Assembly: GCF_005144585.1 (NCBI RefSeq)
Contig: NZ_SSMQ01000066.1
Span: 1-64,000 of the forward strand
Reading direction: 5' to 3'
DNA length: 64,000 nucleotides
Source of the DNA: Polyangium fumosum
Lineage (GTDB): Bacteria > Myxococcota_A > Polyangia > Polyangiales > Polyangiaceae
In this document: positions 33,585 to 39,930 of the stretch, piece after piece
How positions within the stretch are numbered: the first letter of the stretch is position 1
Layout of the letters: the number at the start of each line of letters is the position of its first letter
Position numbers and translations under genes: made by a program
Notes under the pieces: model-generated
Databases searched by the model: none
Told to the model about the DNA's origin: nothing
The model's input: the letters and a program-made list of their open reading frames with translations, nothing else

Positions 33585-35927
33585 TTATGGCGCTGGACGA
33601 AGGTCGACGACGCGCGTCACCCGTATTCCTTCGTCGAGCGCCTCGCGGAAGGGAGCGGGCATGGTCTCTACAGGACGCCGGGTTGGGCCAGCCATCACCT
33701 CTGCGGGAAGTTCGTAGCTATGGTCGCTCACACGTACCCCCAGCGCGCCACCGCCGGGCTCTTCCTCGATCCCCAGCAGGAAGCCCTCGGGCGGCGGCGC
33801 CCAGTAACGCAGCAGCACCCCCTGCTTCGAGCTGTCGTCTACCAGCGTCGACCCCTCCACCCGCCGCCCTGCCAGCCACACCGCCGCCGGGGGTCGGGCC
33901 GACATAACCTGCACGTCCACGAAGGCGGCTCTACGCCTGGACGAGATTCGCAAGCGAATGGTGTGAACCTCGCCCTCGGTGTGATCCTCAGTGACGACCA
34001 CCTCGGGCGCTTCCAGCGATATCGACGGGGCCCGGGATACACGGAGCGGCTCACGCCATTCGGGTAGAGCTTCCAGCGAGGCGATCGGGGATGCATCGCC
34101 CACGAAAGCCTCGACCCATGCATCCGGGTGTGCGTCGCTGGACACCCAGCGAGCCAACCCGGAATCCGCGTCGAGCAGATACACGAGACTCGTGGGGCGC
34201 GGGTGGCGCGCGTCGAAGCGCTGCGCCAGGGCCCCGCAACCCAGGAGCCCGAGCGCCCAAATCGCGGCGCTGGCGGCCGCCACGGGCGTAGCGCGTCCCA
34301 AGGAAGCCCGCCAGGAAGGGGCGAACAGCACGAGCGCCAGCGCCAGGAGGACAGCCACGAGCCCTGCCTCATCGAGCTGGAGCGCGAAGAAAAGATCATG
34401 GACGACGGGGGCGAGCAGCAGAACGCTGGGCACGGCAGCGAGACCGAGCAGCAGCACGACGCGAGGGCGAGCCGTACGATCGAACGAGCGGCACAAGAGC
34501 GCGAGCGCCACCGTGGCCGAGAGGAGTGGTCCGATGAAAACGCAGCTTGCCCCGGGCATGGCGAGGCCGGTGAAGACCGTGGGTACGGTCCACAAAAGGC
34601 ACCCTGCGGCGGCGACTTCGGAGGGACGCGCACGGCGCCTGAGGGCAAGCACGGCGAGCACCACGGCAAGCGTCGCCGCTCCGAAGGAAGCGACATAGAG
34701 GCCGTTGCCATAAGATTCCGCTTTAAGGAAAGCTCGGTACTCAGGCTGGAGTATCTTCAACAGCGGCCAGCCCAAGCTCACCAGGGCGCCTGCACCGACA
34801 ACTGCGAGTAGCAGCGCCCCGGCCTCCCTCGCCACTCTCGAGGGCCGAAGGGCTCCGCGTCGTACGCCGGAGCGGAGCACGACCACCAGGACCATGGCCA
34901 CCACGGCCAGAAGCGCTCGTGCCCAGCGCTCCGGGTAATGGACGAGGTACGGGCCCCAGTTGATGTAGATCCGGTCCCCTTCTTCGCTCGTAGCAACCTC
35001 CCCGGGCCGACGTGCCAGCGCAAGGAGCGTCTCCCCCTGTTGCTGGATCGTGCCCATGTCCATCTGGTCGACCGTCTCCAACCGGGTATGATAGGCAATC
35101 GATCCCTCGATATTAGCAAAGTTCAACCCGCGCCAACCGGCCTCGCGAAAGACGGAAAAGTCCGTATCGTTCGGCATTCGCCGATAGATCTCCGCGTAGA
35201 GCGAGCATGCATGCACATGGGGCGCGGCCTGCCCGAGCCGGCGAATGAGCCCGCCGTTGTCTGCGGACGTCTCGAACATGAGAACCGGGCCTTCGTTGCC
35301 GCGGGCATCGACGTTGAGGACGACCTCGACTTCCCGGGCCCAAGGATGTGAGCGCACGAAGGCCAGGCTGCCGAGGCTGTGCAGTTCCTCTGCGTCTGTG
35401 AACAGCAGGATCACATCGTGGACGAGGTCCGGACCGGCACGCAGCGCGCGCGCCACCTCCAGAAGGGAAGCGACGGCGGCCCCATCGTCGGCGGCGCCGG
35501 GCCCGGTGGGCACCGAATCGTAATGCGCCACGAGCAGCACCGCGGCGCCCGGGGACGAGCCCCGGAACCGGCCCACGACATTCTCGACCGTCGCCGCTGG
35601 CCGAGGGATGTCCTGCTGCGGAGCGAACAGCGCCTCCCGCTGCACGTGCCCCTCAGCGCCCAGCGCTTGGAGCCGTGCGAGAAGGTAATCACGCACCTCG
35701 GCGTGCCTTGGCGTGCCGGGCGGGTGCGGCGCTGCGCCCACGACTTTCAGGTGCTCATAGGCGCGCTGTGCCGAGAACTCGGCCGTAGGCGCGGTCACAT
35801 CTCTTGGGGGCAAACGCGAGAATGTACCAAACCCCAGCGCCACTGCGAGCGCGAAGAGAACCAGCGTCCCCAGGCGCGCCGCAAGCAGCACCATCCGGTC
35901 CGAACCATCATGCAACCCGAGACACAT
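33585..35927 (-). CDS. Membrane-anchored M28 metallopeptidase
   Basis: A 780-residue protein: an N-terminal membrane anchor (about residues 12-35), an M28 peptidase domain (about 45-330) and a C-terminal region with around eight hydrophobic segments plus a final soluble domain. Zinc ligands are visible as the His of LVAHYDSVPTG, the Asp of GAADDGAA, the Glu pair of FTDAEELHS, the Asp of VLNVDARGN and the His of IAYHTRLETVD. The layout resembles Fxna/ERMP1-type enzymes. An ATG eleven codons in (35892-35894) is an alternative start. It might trim a peptide pro-form or inactivate product (inference only); it converges on the MATE gene with an 18-base gap. Confidence 0.88.
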   Translation of the reverse strand: MCLGLHDGSDRMVLLAARLGTLVLFALAVALGFGTFSRLPPRDVTAPTAEFSAQRAYEHLKVVGAAPHPPGTPRHAEVRDYLLARLQALGAEGHVQREALFAPQQDIPRPAATVENVVGRFRGSSPGAAVLLVAHYDSVPTGPGAADDGAAVASLLEVARALRAGPDLVHDVILLFTDAEELHSLGSLAFVRSHPWAREVEVVLNVDARGNEGPVLMFETSADNGGLIRRLGQAAPHVHACSLYAEIYRRMPNDTDFSVFREAGWRGLNFANIEGSIAYHTRLETVDQMDMGTIQQQGETLLALARRPGEVATSEEGDRIYINWGPYLVHYPERWARALLAVVAMVLVVVLRSGVRRGALRPSRVAREAGALLLAVVGAGALVSLGWPLLKILQPEYRAFLKAESYGNGLYVASFGAATLAVVLAVLALRRRARPSEVAAAGCLLWTVPTVFTGLAMPGASCVFIGPLLSATVALALLCRSFDRTARPRVVLLLGLAAVPSVLLLAPVVHDLFFALQLDEAGLVAVLLALALVLFAPSWRASLGRATPVAAASAAIWALGLLGCGALAQRFDARHPRPTSLVYLLDADSGLARWVSSDAHPDAWVEAFVGDASPIASLEALPEWREPLRVSRAPSISLEAPEVVVTEDHTEGEVHTIRLRISSRRRAAFVDVQVMSARPPAAVWLAGRRVEGSTLVDDSSKQGVLLRYWAPPPEGFLLGIEEEPGGGALGVRVSDHSYELPAEVMAGPTRRPVETMPAPFREALDEGIRVTRVVDLRPAP

Positions 35928-35940
35928 CCTTGGCTCACGC

Positions 35941-35956
35941 GGTGTAGGGGTACACC
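35941..35956. promoter_or_regulatory. Inverted repeat GGTGTA-N4-TACACC
   Basis: A perfect six-base inverted repeat with a GGGG spacer in the 108-base gap between the divergent M28 and JmjC-SCP2 genes. It lies 14 bases upstream of the M28 start. The same arms recur at 38261-38278 with a six-base spacer. It is a candidate operator for either gene. Confidence 0.4.
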
Positions 35957-36019
35957 ATCGTAGCAGTTCGACTGGATGCGGGCTAACTCCCGCCTATGCA
36001 TCTGCGCCAGGCCGTGTTA

Positions 36020-36029
36020 GTGTGCACAC
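36020..36029. promoter_or_regulatory. Palindrome GTGTGCACAC upstream of JmjC-SCP2
   Basis: A perfect ten-base palindrome ending six bases before the ATG of the JmjC-SCP2 gene, in the place where a ribosome-binding site would be expected. No purine-rich Shine-Dalgarno sequence is visible there, so this could be an operator covering the start, or chance. Confidence 0.25.
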
Positions 36030-36035
36030 ACGAAC

Positions 36036-37316
36036 ATGACTGCACGTGCCTTTCCACCTGTCGATCCAGCGTCCTTTGCTCGCCTGTTCGAGCCGCACAC
36101 GGCCGAGCAGTTCGTCGACGAGTACTGGCCGGAGAGGTCCCTCCACATCGAGGGAGATCCCGAGCGCGTCTCCAGCCTTTTTTATATGCCAGAATTGCGC
36201 AATCCAACATCGCTCTTCCACACCCATCCAGAAGACGTTCAGCTCGTCTTCCGTGCGGACCCAACAACGACGAATAGCTTTGGCAATGTCTTTCTCCCGC
36301 CAGCAAAGGCGGCCGTGCTTTATCAGAGCGGGATGACCGTATCCTTCCCGAACATGCAACGCAGCATTCCCATGCTGGGTGCATTCACGCAATATCTGGA
36401 GCAGCTCACGGGTGTGATGCCAGGAACCGTGGACGCGATCGGCGCCCTCTCACGGCCTGGCATGGGCTTCAACCGCCATTTCGATGCCATCGATGTGCTG
36501 ATCATCCAGATCCACGGCACCAAAAAGTGGCACATATCGCAGCAGCCAGCAGTGCGCTATCCGACCGTCAATCACGTAGCAGGCACGCCCATCATTGGCG
36601 AATTGCATGCTTACGCCCCACCGGCGGCAGCAAGCTGGGGCGCGGATCCTGCGCCTTCCGACTTGCGAACCGTGCTGCTTCGACCAGGCTCCGTGCTCTT
36701 CGTGCCGCGAGGCTACTGGCACCAGACCGAGGCTGGCAGTGACGAGTCATTCTCCGTTTCCATCGGATTCCGAACCCCCTCGTGCGCCGACATCGTCCTG
36801 CGCGAGCTGCATCGTCGATTGCTGGCACACACTGAATGGCGTCGGCCCGTACCGGGGGGCAGCGGTGGGCCGGCGCATCGCACGACAGAGCGGGCGCTCA
36901 GGCAAATGGAAGCGCTGCTGGCCGCATTGGATACCGCGGTCGGTCCGATGCGTGGGACGGACGTGCTGCCCACGCGTCCGACCTTCGAAAGCGCATCGCA
37001 GGTATGCCAGCGTATGCGCGAGACCTTCGTCCCCGAGGCAACGAGCGGCCTCTCGCTGATCGCCCAGTTCCGCCTGATCGCCGGCCAGCAGCCGGAAGCA
37101 TTCTATATCGAGCTGGCGGATGGCACCATGCAGATCAGCGAAGGCGAACACCCCAGCCCCTCCCTGAGGATATCCTCATCGCTGGCAGATTTCCTGCAAT
37201 TCGCGGCGAGCCCTGCCGACGGCCCCGCGCTTCTCGAGCAGGGACGAATTCAGGTCCATCCAATGGATATGAAGGTGCTGGGAGGCCTCCTGGGCTCGTT
37301 CGCGATGTTTCGCTAG
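36036..37316 (+). CDS. JmjC oxygenase fused to SCP2-like domain
   Basis: A 426-residue protein. Residues about 10-240 are a JmjC/cupin_4 domain with iron ligands H148 and D150 (NRHFDAIDVLIIQIHG) and H229 (PRGYWHQTE). A helical linker follows. Residues about 335-426 look like an SCP2 sterol-carrier-type domain: SLIAQFRLIAG, then FYIELADGTMQISEGE, then LRISSSLADFLQFA, and a closing GRIQVHPMDMKVLGGLLGSF. SCP2 domains bind hydrophobic or lipidic ligands, so this oxygenase might grip the acyl chain of the lipopeptide (inference). The stop codon TAG is part of the CTAG target duplicated by the adjacent insertion sequence. Confidence 0.82.
   Translation: MTARAFPPVDPASFARLFEPHTAEQFVDEYWPERSLHIEGDPERVSSLFYMPELRNPTSLFHTHPEDVQLVFRADPTTTNSFGNVFLPPAKAAVLYQSGMTVSFPNMQRSIPMLGAFTQYLEQLTGVMPGTVDAIGALSRPGMGFNRHFDAIDVLIIQIHGTKKWHISQQPAVRYPTVNHVAGTPIIGELHAYAPPAAASWGADPAPSDLRTVLLRPGSVLFVPRGYWHQTEAGSDESFSVSIGFRTPSCADIVLRELHRRLLAHTEWRRPVPGGSGGPAHRTTERALRQMEALLAALDTAVGPMRGTDVLPTRPTFESASQVCQRMRETFVPEATSGLSLIAQFRLIAGQQPEAFYIELADGTMQISEGEHPSPSLRISSSLADFLQFAASPADGPALLEQGRIQVHPMDMKVLGGLLGSFAMFR
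37313..37316. repeat. Target-site duplication CTAG, left copy
   Basis: Left copy of a four-base direct repeat flanking the insertion sequence (right copy 38227-38230). Its TAG serves as the stop codon of the JmjC-SCP2 gene. Confidence 0.8.
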
Positions 37317-37333
37317 AAGCCATCTCATAAACC
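37317..37333 (+). repeat. IS left terminal inverted repeat
   Basis: Reads AAGCCATCTCATAAACC. It matches the reverse complement of the right end, AAGTCATCTCATAAGCC, at 15 of 17 positions. Confidence 0.8.
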
Positions 37334-37415
37334 ATCCAGTAGGTCCATCAGCTCCAACATCCTACTTTGTAGGATCAATCGAACGAGGGATGGTCCAGCG
37401 GTCGGTACATTTCTC

Positions 37416-38218
37416 GTGCTGGCGACATATGCAGGTGTGGACCTGACAGACCCTCAGTGGGCGCTCCTCGAGCCTCTTATCCCTGCGCCTCGCGTGCGCG
37501 CCGATCGCCGCGGGAGGCCGTGGAAGGATGCGCGCGAGGTACTCAACGGCATCTTGTGGATCATGCGCACCGGCGCTCGATGGGCTGACTTGCCCGAGAG
37601 ATATCCGTCCTACCAGACGTGCCATCGGCGGTTCCAGCAGTGGTCGAAGGACGGCACGCTTGAAAGGATCCTGTACGCTTTGGCCGGGGACTTACGTGAC
37701 AGAGGGCAGCTCGATTTGAGCGAGGCGTTCATCGACGGTACGTTCGTGAGCGCCAAAAAGGGGGGGCCTGCGTCGGGAAAACGAAGCGTGGCAAGGGGAC
37801 CAAGATCATGGCCATTGCAGACGGCTCTGGTCTTCCTCTCGCCGTCTGCATCGCAAGTGCTTCGCCGCATGAAGTCAGGCTCGTCGACCGAACGCTCGAT
37901 AACAGCTTCCTCGCCCAGCTCCCCAAGCGCCTCATTGGCGACAAAGCCTACGACAGCGTCGCGCTCGACGCGCGGCTCGCGGAGGAGCGGGGGATCGAGA
38001 TGATCGCGCCCAATCGGTCGAATCGCAAGCGCCTCACCCAAGACCTCCGCCCCCTCCGCCGATACAAGCGCCGCTGGAAGGTAGAGCGCCTCTTCGCCTG
38101 GCTCCAAAGCTTCCGCCGCATCGCGGTTCGGTACGAGCGCCACACCGAAAACTTCCTCGGCTTCGTCCACCTCGGATGCATCGTCGTGTACCTCAGGAGA
38201 CTCCTGGACGGCTTATGA
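37416..38218 (+). CDS. IS5-family transposase, two frames joined by -1 shift
   Basis: The first frame starts at a GTG (37416) and encodes the N-terminal transposase part (LTDPQWALLEPLIPAPRV, then NGILWIMRTGARWADLPERY) and the first catalytic Asp in FIDGTFV. The second frame, displaced by -1, continues GKTKRGKGTKIMAIADGSG and carries LIGDKAYDS with the second Asp, and ends in WKVERLFAWLQ with the Glu of the DDE triad, stopping at 38216-38218. The overlap contains five A followed by seven G (37755-37766), which in frame gives GGG GGG, an ideal place for -1 ribosomal slipping or transcript slippage. Programmed frameshifting is common in this family, so the gene is probably functional. Confidence 0.85.
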
Positions 38219-38226
38219 GATGACTT
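38210..38226 (-). repeat. IS right terminal inverted repeat
   Basis: Right end of the insertion sequence, overlapping the last codons and stop of the transposase gene; followed by the CTAG duplication. Confidence 0.8.
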
Positions 38227-38230
38227 CTAG
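38227..38230. repeat. Target-site duplication CTAG, right copy
   Basis: Right copy of the four-base direct repeat; see the left copy at 37313-37316. Confidence 0.8.
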
Positions 38231-38260
38231 CATGCAGTGACCCCGGCGAGGTCAGGGCGT

Positions 38261-38278
38261 GGTGTAGAATTTTACACC
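38261..38278. promoter_or_regulatory. Inverted repeat GGTGTA-N6-TACACC
   Basis: A perfect six-base inverted repeat around GAATTT, in the 182-base gap between the insertion sequence and the DUF1501 gene. Before the insertion it would have lain about 35 bases past the JmjC-SCP2 stop. The arms match those at 35941-35956. It could be an operator for the DUF1501 operon. It lacks the GC-rich stem and T run of a terminator. Confidence 0.35.
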
Positions 38279-38412
38279 GACGCGAAACATGCGCAATTGT
38301 GCAAGCTGGACCATTGACAGTGAGCACATTTTAAAGTCACACTGCTGCTGCGCTGCGGTCGATCTCTCTTCGGGAGCGTACAGGCCGTGGACCTCAACGG
38401 TCGGAGGGTTGC

Positions 38413-39930
38413 TTGAAGCGTCGCAATTTTCTCAAGAGCGCAGCCGCAATGGCTGCGGCGGCAAGCGGTGTCGGCGTTTCGCTTTGGGGAATGCGACAAG
38501 CCCGCGCATTCGGCGAGGTGCCCAAGGACGCGCAGAGCATCATGCTCCCGCCGGAGCTGCGTGCGCAGAACATCCTCGAAATCTTCCTCTACGGCGGCAT
38601 CAGCCAGTACGAGTCGTTCTACTGCGTGCCCGAGTATGGCCAGGCCGACAGCACGGGCTGGTACGCTTTCCTCAATTCGGGCGAGGTGCTGTCCGCCGTG
38701 AACCAGTGCGGCTTCTCGGGAAATTTGACCGAGCCATTCGCCGGCGACGCCAACGGCAAGTCCGTGCACTTCGGCCCCTTCGTCATGCCGCTACGGGAGC
38801 GGCCGGACGTGATGCAAAGGGTACGCGTATCCATCACCGCACATGACCTCGAGCCGCACGAGGGGGCGATCCCCATGGTGCTCGCTGGACGTGGGCTCGG
38901 GCATCCGGCGCTCTCAGGGCTGGGCGCGCATATCCAGCGTTACTTCCTCGAGCGCGAGCCCAGCCCTGGGCGTGCGCCATTCTCCTACGTGCTGATGTCG
39001 AACGAAGCGACCGGCCTGCCCACCGACAACATCCGCACCTCGGTGGCCATCGGCATGCACCCTGGCGCGGCGCGGCCGCTTGGCATCAAGGTGGACGCGG
39101 CAGGTGACCTCGCGAGCCTGCTCGCGCGCGGCAGCGTGGGCCCGAACCGCGCGCAGTACGACGCGCTGATGAATGGCCATATCGAGCGTTACCAGGCGCG
39201 GCTGCGCTGGCGAGGGCAGGGCGATCCGCTGCGCTCACCACGCCTTGGGGAGCTGGTCGCGGCCTCGTCTTCGATCGCCAATGCGAGCGCCATCATGAAC
39301 GTCCTTGAGCCGAAGTACTTCCAGAAGTTTGGCGCCTCCAACTGTGGCGACAGCGTGGAAGTCGACCCGATGACCATGAACCTGAAGCTCGCCACGCACT
39401 TGCTCACGCACCCCATATCGCCCGCGAGGTACGTCTGCGTCATCGACACTGGCCTGATCTCGGCTGACGGGGGCGGCGGCTACGACACACACGTCGAGAA
39501 TTCCCATACACAATCGCGAAACTTATCGCACACACTTCGGGCGCTCCTCTCGGTCGTGAACAAACCGGGTGAAAATGACCCGAACAAGCTCGACCTCGAC
39601 AAGACGATGATCGTGCTGACCACGGAGTTCGGGCGCACCCCGTTCAAGCAGGCGGAAGGGGGGCGTAATCACTGGCCCTACGGTTTCCCGATCGTGTTCA
39701 TCGGCGGGCCGGTGCGCGGCACGGGCAAGGGCGTCTTCGGCGCGTGCGGGCCCGACGCCCGCGCGACGCAAGCATCCACGGCGCAGGAGAACCGGATGGC
39801 GGCGCTGCTCGCGCTGGGAATCTGGCCGTTCGCGCAGGAGAGCTACAACGTCTCCGACGTGCCGGGCGCGGCCACGGAGCTTCAGGGGGCGCAGTTCGTG
39901 CAGCAGCGGCAGCTGGGGGTGCAGTCGTGA
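38413..39930 (+). CDS. DUF1501 family protein, TAT-exported
   Basis: A 505-residue DUF1501 protein (alkaline-phosphatase/sulfatase-like superfamily). The N terminus KRRNFLKSAAAMAAAASG is a twin-arginine signal, with cleavage likely after ARA near residue 32. Other family features are EIFLYGGISQYESFYC, the GGYDTHVENSHTQS stretch, and MIVLTTEFGRTP followed by GGRNHWP. The start is a TTG at 38413, supported by GGAGG six bases upstream. DUF1501 genes are typically paired with secreted DUF1800- or cytochrome-like proteins whose joint function is unknown. Here two lipoproteins follow in a coupled operon. Confidence 0.88.
   Translation: MKRRNFLKSAAAMAAAASGVGVSLWGMRQARAFGEVPKDAQSIMLPPELRAQNILEIFLYGGISQYESFYCVPEYGQADSTGWYAFLNSGEVLSAVNQCGFSGNLTEPFAGDANGKSVHFGPFVMPLRERPDVMQRVRVSITAHDLEPHEGAIPMVLAGRGLGHPALSGLGAHIQRYFLEREPSPGRAPFSYVLMSNEATGLPTDNIRTSVAIGMHPGAARPLGIKVDAAGDLASLLARGSVGPNRAQYDALMNGHIERYQARLRWRGQGDPLRSPRLGELVAASSSIANASAIMNVLEPKYFQKFGASNCGDSVEVDPMTMNLKLATHLLTHPISPARYVCVIDTGLISADGGGGYDTHVENSHTQSRNLSHTLRALLSVVNKPGENDPNKLDLDKTMIVLTTEFGRTPFKQAEGGRNHWPYGFPIVFIGGPVRGTGKGVFGACGPDARATQASTAQENRMAALLALGIWPFAQESYNVSDVPGAATELQGAQFVQQRQLGVQS

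Larger units (their letters stand above)
37317..38226 (+). mobile_element. IS5-family insertion sequence (910 bp)
   Basis: A complete-looking element bounded by 17-base terminal inverted repeats (left 37317-37333, right 38210-38226; 15 of 17 positions match when one is reverse-complemented) and flanked by CTAG on both sides. It holds one transposase in two overlapping frames. Length, ends and a CTAG target fit the IS5 family, probably its IS427-like group (group assignment is inference). The near-identical ends and clean target duplication suggest a recent insertion. Confidence 0.88.

Noticed and set aside
39744..39926. An upstream start for the CxxCH lipoprotein
   Set aside because: It would bury the signal peptide and overlap DUF1501. 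The GTG at 39927 puts the lipobox at the right distance.
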